A stretch of DNA of 64,000 nucleotides from Aquilaria yunnanensis (taxonomy: Eukaryota; Streptophyta; Magnoliopsida; Malvales; Thymelaeaceae), in contig CM077598.1 of assembly GCA_039654915.1 (NCBI GenBank), forward strand, positions 69,964,041 through 70,028,040. The letters are read 5' to 3'. The notes under the pieces were generated by a model, which saw only the letters and a program-made list of their open reading frames with translations, was not told the origin of the DNA and did not search any database. A program made the position numbers and the translations under genes. Every line of letters begins with the position of its first letter. Position 1 is the first letter of the stretch. Of this stretch, positions 44,377 through 55,012 are shown piece by piece.

Positions 44377-44865
44377 GTCCCGAACACGTTTGCTTCAAGA
44401 GACTTTCGGAAAACCTGCAACCAAAGAAACTTTTTACCTTCCTTTGTCCCGAGCGTGCTCGCTCAAGAGACTTTCTGGAAAGTTTGTAAAAATTTGGCTA
44501 AGTCTTTTGCAGGCTTTTTGTTTCCTTTTATCCCGAACATGTTCGCTCAAGGGCCTTCGAAAAACCTTCAGCCAAATTTTTTCTGTCTTCCTATTGTCCC
44601 GAGCATATTTGCTCAAGGGACTTAGGAAAATTTTCACGAGATTGCTCATTCCCTTTTTCCCGAGCACGTTCGCTCAAGGGTGTTCGGAAATTACCTCTGC
44701 TTTTGTTTTGGCGTGTACTTTTGCGAGATTCTTGCTTTCCCTTTTTCCCGAGCATGTTCGCTCAAGGGTGTTCGGAAAATTTTCTCTGCACTGATTATGC
44801 CGAGTACTTTTGCAAGATTCTTGTTTCCCATTTTTCCCGAGCATAGTGGCTCAACGGACTTCGGG
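44377..44865. repeat. Element C intergenic tandem repeats
   Basis: Seven diverged units, 61-91 bases apart, share the core CCCGAGCATGTTCGCTCAAG and TTCGGAAA. They fill the space between the converging antisense gene and pol. The conserved word GAACATGTTC is self-complementary. Confidence 0.9.
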
Positions 44866-45015
44866 AAGTCATATCTGCTTTTTTCGTGGCAAGCACCTTC
44901 GCGGAATTTTGTCCTGGACAATTTGGTATACTTAAAAATTTTCTCAAGACCACTCTTCTCCGGACCATCCTGTACTTAGAATATTTTTTGTACAATATAT
45001 TTCTTCCGCTCAACC

Positions 45016-47970
45016 TTAGGCGTAGAATTTTTTCAGGGCATCTGAATGCCAAGTGTTTTTCAATTCTACGCCTTCGGCGTCGCCAAGCTTGTACACGCCT
45101 TTTCGTACTTCGGCGAGAACCAGATAAGGTCCTTCCCAATTTGCGCGAAGTACTCCGTGAGATGCCCTTCGGGGTGCAAAGTCGGCCTTTCGGAGAACGA
45201 GGTCTCCTTTTTTGATTTCTTTTGGCCTGGCTTTTAAGTTGATAGCCGCGGCCACTCTTTGCTGGAAAGCTTTTCTTCTCAGCTCGGCTATTTCTCTGTG
45301 TTCGGCCACAAGGTCGAGCTTAGTTCTCAGACCGAGGTCGTTTCCGCCTTCATCAAATACTTGCACCCGTATTGAAGGCTGAACTATCTCTATTGGGATA
45401 ATGGCCTCTGTTCCGAAAACGAGTGAGAAGGGAGTTTCCCCTGTGGCTCTTCGTGGCGTCGTTCGGTAGCTCCACAATACACTTTGGAGTTCTCCTGGCC
45501 ATTTCCCCTTGGCTTCCCCAAGTCTCTTTTTCAGGCCATCTTTTATGGTCCTGTTTGATACTTCCACCTGCCCATTGCTTTGGGGGTGAGCTACTGGGGC
45601 GAAGTGCATCTTTATTCCGAGGTCGCTGATGAATTCCTGGAATCCTTTGTCTACGAACTGGGATCCATTATCAGCTACTAGTACCCTCGGTATGCCAAAT
45701 CTACATACGATGTTCTTCCATACGAACTTCTGCACTTCTTTTGCCGAGATAGTTGCTAGTGGTTCTGCCTCTACCCACTTTGAGAAATAGTCCACTGCTA
45801 CCATGCAGAATTTCACGCCTCCGGGCGCTGTGGGGAGTGGCCCAATGAGGTCTATACCCCAGACTGCGAAGGGCCAAGGATAGTCTGCCGACGTTACCAT
45901 TTCTGAGGGTATCCTCTGGATTTTTGCATGTCTCTGGCAACTACCGCACTTCTGGACGAACTGCCTTGCGTCCTTTCTCAGGGTAGGGCAGAAGTATCCT
46001 TGGCGGAGTATCACTGCTGCAAGGGTATCAGTTCCAATGTGCGAGCCGCACATGCCTTCGTGGACTTCTTCGAGGACTATCTCAGTATCCTCTTCGCCCA
46101 CACATCTCTGCAGCGGATTTGCATATCCTTGCCGATATAACTCTTCACCAATCAGGAAGAATCTTCCGACGCGTCTTCGCAGTCTTGCAGCATTGCCGGC
46201 GTCTTCGGGAAGCTCATTCTCTGTGAGGTATCTCTTTATGGGGTCCTTCCACCCCATTCCCGAGGTCGTTACGCTTAGCACGGAGATGCTTGGATGGTCT
46301 AGCACCTCGGTGTATGTTTTGGACTTCGCTAAGCAATCTGCCTCAGTGTTATTCCGCCGGGGTACATTTTCGATCCGCACGGCGTCAAACTCTTGGATGA
46401 GTTTTCTTACCAGCTCGTGGTATTTTGCCAAGATTGGGTCCTTCGCCCCATAATCTCCTGCCGTCTGCCGAACTACCAGCTGGGAATCACTGTGAGCCCT
46501 TAAGTTTCTCACGCCAATCTTTCTGGCCAAGCGTAATCCCGCTATGAGGGCTTCATACTCAGCCACATTATTGGTGACGTTGAAGCTGAACTTGATAGCC
46601 TTCATCACCTCTAGGCCTTCGGGTCCTCTGATAACTATTCCAGCTCCCTGGTGTACGGACCCCGAGGCTCCGTCAACATGCAAGGTCCATTCTGGCTCAC
46701 CTTCTTTCGGATCTGAGTGGTTCTCCTCAGTGGTGGGTATTTCGGCGATAAAATCTGCCAATGCTTGGGCTTTTATGGCCTTCCGAGGCTCATACGTGAT
46801 TTCGTGTTCGCCAAGCTCTATGCACCACTTGGAGAGCCTTCCCGAATGATCAACTCTCTTCATAACATCCCGTAGTGGTAGACTACTTCGGACGATGATG
46901 GGGTGAGCCTGGAAATATGGTTGCAGTCTTCTTCCTGCAAGCACCAAGGCGTATATAGCTTTTTGAAGCAAAGGGTACCTGACTTCGGCGCCATGCAGGG
47001 ACTTGCTGACGTAGTAGACCGGCCATTGTTTCGGCCCTTCTTCTTTTATCAGGACCGAGCTCACGGCCTTTTCTGTGACGGCGAGGTACAGTACGAGGGG
47101 TTCTCCCTCCCGAGGTTGTCGCAGAGTCGGCAGGCTGGCCAGGTAGACTTTGAGTTCTTCCCAGGCCTTTTGGCAATCTTCATCCCAGGGATGATTGTTT
47201 CTTCCGAGGTCGCCTTCCATCTTTGCTGCCTTTGTGAGGACTTTGAAGAAAGGTCTACACCTATCTCCGTACCTGGAAATAAACCTGCTCAGAGAGGTTA
47301 TTCTTTCGGTTAGTCTCTGCACGTCTTTAACTGTGGCAGGAGTTCGGAACTCAAGCAGAGCCTTAATCTTCTCAGGATTGGCGTCGATGCCTCTTTCGGA
47401 TACCATGTACCCAAGGAATTTTCCCGACGTCACCCCGAAGATACACTTCTCGGGGTTAAGGCGAATCCCGAAGGCTCTGAGCTTTTGGAAGGTTTCCTCC
47501 AAATCTGCAACGTGGTAGCCGGGCAGCTTGCTTTTTACTATCATATCATCAACATATACTTCCATGTTTCTCCCCATTTGGTCTTTAAAGACCTTGTTCA
47601 TCAGTCTCTGGTAGGTGGCTCCTGCATTTTTCAGCCCGAAGGGCATTCTGATATAGCAGTACGTTCCTCCCTCGGTGATGAAGGCAGTTTTCTCTTCATC
47701 TTCGGGGTCCATCCTTATCTGATGGTAGCCGCTGAAGGCATCTAGGAAGCTCAGGAGCCCGTATTCGGCCGTTGAATCTACCAGTTGATCTATTGGCGGG
47801 AGGGGAAATGAGTCTTTCGGGCAAGCATCGTTCAAGTTTCTGAAATCAATGCACATCCGGAGTTTGCTGCTACCTTCTTTTGTGGCAATGACCACGTTGC
47901 TTAACCATTCAGGGTATTTTACCTCCCTGATAACTTCAGCATCCAATAGGCGCTGGACTTCGGTTTTCAC
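45016..47970 (-). pseudogene. Element C pol: RT, two RNase H domains, integrase
   Basis: Open for 984 codons, starting within RT at KTEVQRLLDAEVIREV. RT has YVDD near residue 139. RNase H 1 follows, then the second RNase H (HVDGASGS…NNVAEYEALIAG…AHSDSQLVV). Integrase has its zinc-binding region (GSHIGTD, CGSCQRH), a DDE core (WGIDLIGP, VADNGSQF, NGQVEVSNR) and a C-terminal domain ending LKKFYA. All catalytic residues are kept. It is cut off from gag-protease by a one-base deletion near 47976 and a stop at 48087. The natural start is gag, so the first Met here is not a true start. Confidence 0.93.
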
Positions 47971-48086
47971 GAAGTTCTTTTGTGGGCTGAGATGCTTCGT
48001 TTCTTTTGCCTGATAGGTTTTGCTTCCGGGCTTACTTTGAGGCTGTGCTGTATTATGCCAGGGTTCACTCCTGGCATGTCTTTCGG

Positions 48087-50513
48087 CTAGTAGGCAAACA
48101 GATCTTTATTTTTTAGCAGAAAGGATACAAGATTTTCCTTATCACCTTTGGCCAAGCTCTTCCCTATTCGGGTAGATTGTCCTGGGACAAGATCTACTGC
48201 TTCCGTTTCTGCTTCTGCGGGATCTCCTTCTTTGTCTTTCTCCTGCGCCTTTGCCTCCACCGTTTGTGTAGAGCTGTTTGCCGGAGCCTTTCGTGCTTTT
48301 ACAAACACCTTTCTTACCTCGGCTTGGTCGATGAAGACCTCTGCATCTCCATCCTTGGTGGCGAATGTGACAGTCAAGTACTTCACATCAGGGTGAATGT
48401 CCAGGTTCCCCTGAGTCTGCCTTCCAAGGATGGCGTTGTACGAAGACGGGACATCCATGACGATGAATCTTGCCATTGTGGACGCGTACAACTCAGCTGC
48501 TCCGTTTACCGAAGTGCCTTTCATCATCAAAGGGAGGTCGATCCATCCGAGGACGGGTAGTTCGGATGGCCCAACGCCGAAGGTGGGCGTGGTGACAGGT
48601 TTCAGCTCGCTGCTGGAGATGCCCAAGCTCGGCAGTAAGTGCGAGAATAGGACGTTAGCATTTGAGCCATCATCAAGCAACACTCTCTTGACGTCCCAGT
48701 TCCCTATTCTCGCCATTATCAGCAGCGGGTCGTCGTGGGGGAAGACGACAGTGGAGCCATCTTTGCGAGCCAATTTCTTTGATGGACTTTGATACTCCAT
48801 AACCGCAATTTCTCTGGCCTTCCGCTTTCTTTCCGAGGATGGGAGCCCTGTGGTGATGGTTTGGATGACCCCTACTGGAGGTGGAAGGCGCCTTTTCGGA
48901 CTTCTGTTTCTCCGCCTGTCGGAGTCATAGTCCTCGTTTTCGGCCCTCTCTTCCTCCTCTTTTCTGCCCTTTGGGGAGGGCATCCGCAGGTACTTGCGAA
49001 GTTGGCCCTGTTTGATCAGCGACTCTATGTACTTCTTCAGCTGGAAGCAGTCTTCGGTGTCATGACCGTGGTCGCGATGAAACTGGCAGAACTTCTTGGC
49101 ATTCTTCTTATTATCGGCGGCCATGGCCTTTGGCCGCCGAATCTGCGTCCCTTGCCTTTCCAGTGCCATGAGAATGTTGGTCCGTGTCGTGCTCAAGGGT
49201 GTGAAACTTTGAGGTTTCTTTCCTCGCATTCGCCGTGGTCGACCTGTATGTTCAGAAAGATGCCGAGCTTGCTGGCTGGACCCTTCGGCGCGGTGATGAT
49301 CAGACTTCGGCCCCGCCATCCTCAATTCCTCGGCTGTCATGTGCTGCTCTGCCCTTCGGTAAAATTCTCCGAGGGTCTCCGGGGGGTCCTTTGAGAACTC
49401 GTAGAACAGCTGTGAGTCACGCCGAAGGCCCCGTGTCATAGCGAGGATGCGGATTTCGGGCCGGAAGTCCGGGACGCTGAGTGCTTCCCTGTTGAATCGT
49501 TCGACATAGTCTCGGATCGTCTCTCCGTTTCTCTGCTCTATGTCGAACATCTGTACAGGCATTTTGGCCGTCGGCCTGCTCCCAATGAACTGCTGGGTAA
49601 AGGCTGTGGACAACTCCTGAAACTCAGTGATAGTCCCTGGGGGCAAAGAATTGTACCATGCTGTTGCTGGGCCCGTGAGGGTGATTTCAAAGCATTTGCA
49701 CATGGTAGCGTCATCAGCTCCGTGCATTATCATGCTCCGCCTGTACTTCGTCAGATGGGCCTGTGGATCAGTTCGGCCATCATAGATCTCCAGCCTAGGC
49801 ACTCTGATGTCGCCTGGCATAGCTGCCTCAACGACGGTGCGAATAAACGGGGAGCCATCTTCGCATAATGCCCCCGACAGCCTGTCCCAAACGAGTTTTC
49901 TGGTCACTTGCTTCTCCACTCTGTCCAGCCGTGCCAATATCCTTTCCATAAGCGCAGTGGCGCTAGGACCATTTTCACGGGAGGGAGATCGACGGCGCCT
50001 TTTCGGGGAGCGAGTTCGGCGCGGAGGGGTCAGGGCCCTCGCCTCGGGCGACGAACTGCTTCGCTGTGAGACTCTCGGTCGCTTGGACCTGGTTTGTCCC
50101 ACAGGCCGTTTCCCGAGGGCTATATCTTCTGTGGATGATTATCCGCGAGGCTCTCCACTTCCTGAACTGCGGTGTGTAGACTTGGGGCTTCTCTCCCGAG
50201 GGCGTGCTGATGAGGAGGGTTTCTGGGCCCGTGACTGCTGTGGCCATCTTCGGTCGATCTGCTGAGTCATTTCAGCAACGACTGAGCGCTGAAAGTCCCT
50301 CAAGAAGCTCATGGTGATTACCAGAGGGCGGTCCTCCTCGGGCGTAGAAGTCTCTGGGAGTGTCTGCTCAGCAGCCGGTTGTATCTCAGGCGCGGACGAG
50401 GACCTTGGGAGTCCCTTGTCCTTAAAACGCCGAGTCTCAATGACGGCAATCTGCGAGCGGGTTCCCACAGACGGCGCCAAATGATGGCCTAAGGCCTCAT
50501 CGTTGTGAGTCAT
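48087..50513 (-). pseudogene. Element C gag and protease
   Basis: The ATG (50511-50513) lies in the LTR and the primer-binding site is translated. A TAA near 50140 replaces Glu in RGESST. Beyond it the frame is open for 671 codons: a basic Ser/Arg-rich stretch, the gag core (FQELSTAFTQQFIG), the CX2HX4HX4C knuckle, and a protease with LLDDGSNANVLF, where the usual Asp after NA is Asn. A TAG at 48087-48089 replaces Ser in FAYSPKDMPG. Confidence 0.92.
50462..50479 (-). other. Primer-binding site of element C
   Basis: TGGCGCCGTCTGTGGGAA on the minus strand, two bases inside the 5' LTR. Identical to the sites in D, E and G. Confidence 0.92.
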
Positions 50514-51348
50514 GATGACTGTTGAGGAGACTTCTAGGAGGAAGAACGCCTGGAAGGTGGATCGCCCCAAGAAGAGTACCTGAAAAGCTGGTAAACAGGG
50601 TTAGGAGGCCCCCGGAGTGTTTTTCCGGGGGGGGAGCCTCCGACGCCCAAGTCAGTGGTGGCCGGAAGAAGGAGAAAGTCACTAGCTCAAAGAGAAAGGC
50701 AGAAAAGTCTCGCCTGGTATTTTCTCAGAGTGTGGGAGCTGTATATCCGGCCTGCCAACCTCCTGTCAAGTATTTATTTCCTGTATATATAGGAATACCT
50801 AGCCCATTCAGATCATGACACGTGTGCGGTCGGATGCTCCTGAACGTCTGGGCGTAGGGGACAGATAGTTGGTAACTAGATGGCCTCGAACCTTGTGCTG
50901 AGACGGGCCATGATATGATTCTGATGGCGTCTGCGCGTCAGGGCGACTTTTTACGTCTGTGGTGGGACGTGTCAGAGGCTTCCTTAAATGCTTCCTTAAA
51001 TGCGCCTGCCGTACTCCCGAGGTCCCTGGGCGAGGTCGTCCTCTAGTTCGGATAGAGCCTCTTCGGGAAGCCTACCCTCAGTTCGGGGGTTCCCAGTTCC
51101 AGGGGGTTCCGCCTTCGGGGATATCATATTCGGGCAGCAATGTCTGGTGCCACTTTTCCGAAGGTGCGTTGTTCACAACCTTGGGGGGCGAATGGAGTCC
51201 TCAAGTTTTACTGGCGTGCCGAGGCTCGGAGCTCTCAGGCTATCTCCCGAGGTGCATGATTCCACCTATTCCCGGGAAGCGCCAGTTCTTCTGGCCGTTG
51301 TTGTGGCAGGGTATTCGGCCAGATTGAGGCGATAGCCTTTGGCTATCA
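50482..51348 (-). repeat. Element C 5' LTR
   Basis: 867 bp. Minus-strand promoter: G-box (50819-50824), 27 bases, TATATATA (50784-50791). The terminal hairpin is at 51331-51347. AGCGT and the rest of the E pol frame follow at once. Confidence 0.95.
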
Positions 51349-54285
51349 AGCGTCTCCTAGATGCTGAAGTTATCAGGAAGGTCAAGTACCCCGAGTGGTT
51401 AAGCAACGTGGTCATCGCCACAAAAGAAGGAAGCAGCAAACTCCGGATGTGCATCGACTTCAGAAACTTGAACGATGCTTGCCCGAAAGACTCATACCCT
51501 CTGCCGCCAATAGATCAACTGGTAGATTCAACTACTGAATATAGGCTACTAAGTTTCCTAGACGCCTTCAGTGGCTACCATCAGATAAGGATGGACCCCG
51601 AAGATGAAGAGAAGACTGCCTTCATCACCGAGGGAGGAATATACTGCTATATCAGGATGCCATTCGGGCTCAAAAATGCAGGAGCCACCTACGAGAGGCT
51701 GATGAACAAGGTCTTCAAAGATCAAATGGGGAGAAACATGGAGGTGTATGTTGATGATATGATAGTCAAGAGCAAGCTGCCTGGCTACCACGTTGCAGAT
51801 TTAGAGGAAACCTTCCAGCAGTTAAGAGCCTTCGGGATCCGCCTTAATCCTGAGAATTGCAGCTTCGGGGTGACCTCGGCAAAATTCCTTGGGTACATGG
51901 TATCCGAAAGAGGCATCGATGCTAACCCCGAGAAGATTAAGGCTCTGCTTCAGTTCCAAACTCCTGCCACAGTCAAAGATGTGCAGAGACTCACCGGAAG
52001 AATAACCTCTCTGAACAGGTTTATTTCCAGGTACGGAGATAGGTGTAGACCTTTCTTCAAAGTCCTCACAAAGGCAACAAAAATGGAAGGCGACCTCAGA
52101 AGAAATGATCATCCTTGGGATGAAGATTTCCAAAAGGCCTGGGAAGAACTCAAAGTCTACCTGGCCAGCCTGCCGACTCTGCGACAACCTCGGGAGGGAG
52201 AGCCCCTCGTACTGTACCTCGCCTCACAGAAAAAGCTGTGAGCTCGGTCCTCGTGAAAGAAGAAAGGTCAAAGCAATGGCCGGTCTACTATGTCAGCAAG
52301 TCCCTGCATGGCGCCGAAGTCAGGTACCCTTTGCTTCAAAAAGCTATATATGCCTTGGTGCTTGCAGGGAGAAGGCTGCGACCATACTTTCAGGCTCACC
52401 CCATCATCGTCCGAAGTAGTCTGCCACTACGGGATGTCATGAAGAGAGTTGATCATTCGGGAAGGCTCTCCAAGTGGTGCATAGAGCTGGGCGAACACGA
52501 AATCACGTATGAGCCTCGGAAGGCCATAAAAGCTCAAGCACTGGCAGATTTTATCGCCGAAATACCCACCACTGAGGAGAGCCACTCAGATCCAAAAGGG
52601 GGTGAGCCAGAATGGACCTTGCACGTAGACGGAGCCTCGGGGTCCGAACACCAGGGAGCTGGAGTAATTATCAGGGGCCCCGAAGGCCTGGAGGTAATGA
52701 AGGCTATCAAGTTCAGCTTCAACGTCACCAACAATGTAGCTGAGTATGAAGCCTTTATAGCGGGATTGCGCTTGGCTAGAAAGATTGGCGTGAGAAACTT
52801 AAAGGCTCACAGCGATTCCCAGCTGGTAGTTCGGCAGACGGCAGGAGATTATGGGGCGAAGGACCCAATTTTGGCAAAATATCATGAGCTAGTAGCAAAG
52901 CTCATCCAAGAGTTTGACGCCGTACGGATCGAAAATGTACCTCGGCGGAATAACACTGAGGCAGATTGCTTGGCGAAGTCGAAAACATATACCGAGGTGC
53001 TAGACCATCCGAGCATCTCAGTGCTGAGCATGACGACCTCGGGAACAGGATGGAAAGACCCAATAAAAAGATACCTCGCAGAGAATTTACTCCCCGAAGA
53101 CCCCGGCGATGCTGCAAGACTGCGAAGACGCTCCGGAAGATTCTTCCTGATTGGTGAAGAGTTATATCGGCAGGGATATGCGAATCCGCTGCAAAGATGT
53201 GTGGATGAAAAGGATACTGAAATGGTCCTTGAGGAAGTTCACGAAGGCATGTGTGGTTCACACATTGGAACTGATGCCCTGGCAGCAGTGATACTCCGCC
53301 AAGGATACTTCTGGCCTACCCCGAGAAAGGACGCAAGACAGTTCGTCCGAAATGTGGTAGCTGCCAGAGACACGCGAAAATCCAGAGGACACCCTCGGAA
53401 ATGGTAACTTCGGCAGACTATCCTTGGCCCTTCGCAGTCTGGGGTATAGACCTTATTGGGCCACTCCCCACAGCACCCGGAGGCGTGAAATTCTGCGTTG
53501 TAGAAGTGGACTATTTCTCAAAGTGGGTGGAGGCAGAACTACTAGCAACTATCTTGGCAAAAGAAGTGCAGAAGTTCCTATGGAAGAACATCGTATGCAG
53601 ATTTGGCATACCGAGGGTACTAGTAGCTGATAATGGATCCCAGTTCACAGACAAAGGTTTCCAAGAATTCATCAGCGACCTCGGAATAAAGATGCACTTC
53701 GCCCCAGTAGCTCACCCCCAAAGCAACGGGCAGGTGGAAGTATTGAACAGGACCATAAAAGATGGCCTGAAAAAGAGACTAGGGGAAGCCAAAGGGAAAT
53801 GGCCAGGAGAACTCCAAAGTGTATTGTGGAGCTACCGAACGATGCCCCGAAGAGCCACAGGGGAGACTCCTTTCTCACTCGTCTTCGGAATAGAGGCCAT
53901 TATCCTAATAGAGGTAGTTCAACCTTCAGTACGGGTGCAAGTATTTGATGAAGGTGGTAATGACCTCGGCCTGAGAACCAATCTCGATCTTGTGGCCGAA
54001 TATAGAGAAATAGCCGAGCTGAGAAGAAAAGCTTTTTAGCAAAGAGTGGCCGCGGCTGTAAACTTACGGGCCAGGCCAAAAGAAATCAAGAAGGGAGACC
54101 TCGTTCTCCGAAAGGCCGACTTCGCACCCCGAAGGCCATCCCATGGCGTACTTCGCGCAAACTGGGAAGGACCCTATCTGGTTCTCGGTGAAGTACGAAA
54201 AGGCTTGTACAAGCTTGGTAACGCCGAAGGCGTAGAATTGAAGAACACTTGGCACTCAAACGCCTTGAAAAAATTCTACGCTTAA
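51349..54285 (+). pseudogene. Element E pol: rest of RT, RNase H domains, integrase
   Basis: The frame continues from 40190. RT is intact with YVDD near 51748-51759. One base is lost near 52222 (YLA/TEKAV), shifting into the frame of 52238-53407, which holds both RNase H domains (HVDGASGSEHQGAG). A second base is lost near 53350, within the integrase zinc-binding region. The integrase core (WGIDLIGP, VADNGSQF, GQVEVLNR) is at 53401-54036. A TAG at 54037-54039 replaces Gln, and the C-terminal domain is at 54040-54285 (LKKFYA). It is a pseudogene with three lesions here besides the element C insertion. Confidence 0.92.
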
Positions 54286-54399
54286 GGTTGAGCCGAGGAG
54301 TTATGTTGTATAGAATGGCCTTGAGAAAAATTCTTAAGTGTACAGAAATTGTGAAAAACAAAATTCCGGAAAGATGCTCGCCATGATAAAGCGTAGATA

Positions 54400-54830
54400 T
54401 GACTTTCCGAAGTCCCTTGAGCCATCACGCTCGGGAAAGATGGAAAACAAAAATCTCGCAGAAGTACTTGCCATAACCAGCGCAGAGATAATTTTTCGAA
54501 CTCCCTTGAGCGAACATGCTCGGGAAAATGGGAAGTGAAAAATCTAGCGAAAGGTTTTTCGAAGTCCCTTGAGCAAACATGCACGGGACAAATGGAAAAA
54601 TGAAAAATTTGACTGATGGTTTTCCGAAGTCCCTTGAGCAATCATGTTCGGGGTAAATTGGAATTGCAAAAGCCTGCAAAAAGACTTAGTCAAATTTTTT
54701 CAGGCCTTCCAGAAAGTCTTTCGAGCAAGCGCACTCGGGACAAAGGAAGGTAAAAAAGTTTCTTTAATCGCAGGTTTTCCGAAGTCTCTTGAGCGAACGT
54801 GTTCGGGACAATGGAAATGAAGAAACTTGC
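54400..54830. repeat. Element E intergenic tandem repeats
   Basis: Six diverged units with the core CTTGAGCGAACATGCTCGGG (the reverse of the C units) lie between the end of pol and the antisense gene. The spacing is about 60-90 bases. Confidence 0.88.
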
Positions 54831-55012
54831 AAGAAAAGACTTAGCCAAAAAACCCTCATTAAGAGCAAAGCTGCTTTAAAGTAAAGAACTGCCCGAAGAA
54901 GGATTACAAAATAGAAGGGAAGGAAAAGGGGCCCTAAAATTGGCTAAGGGTTCGTGGCGTCCCGAGAGCCACTCATCTGCCCGCCCTTTTCCACCACCTT
55001 CGGCGCTGGAAT

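Larger units (their letters stand above)
40191..51348 (-). mobile_element. Element C: Tat-lineage Ty3/gypsy element, full length
   Basis: C is 11,158 bp with two 867-bp LTRs (40191-41057 and 50482-51348) and a perfect duplication, AGCGT (40186-40190 and 51349-51353), inside the pol of E. On the minus strand the order is 5' LTR, primer-binding site, gag-protease, pol, tandem repeats, antisense gene (41898-44247, plus), promoter-side repeats, polypurine tract and 3' LTR. About 13 LTR differences (1.5%) are seen by eye, so it is younger than E. It is the best complete model of the Tat elements here. Confidence 0.96.

Noticed and set aside
44377..44865. CRISPR-like array
   Set aside because: Spacing varies from 61 to 91 bases, the units are diverged, and the context is a plant retrotransposon, so these are ordinary tandem repeats.
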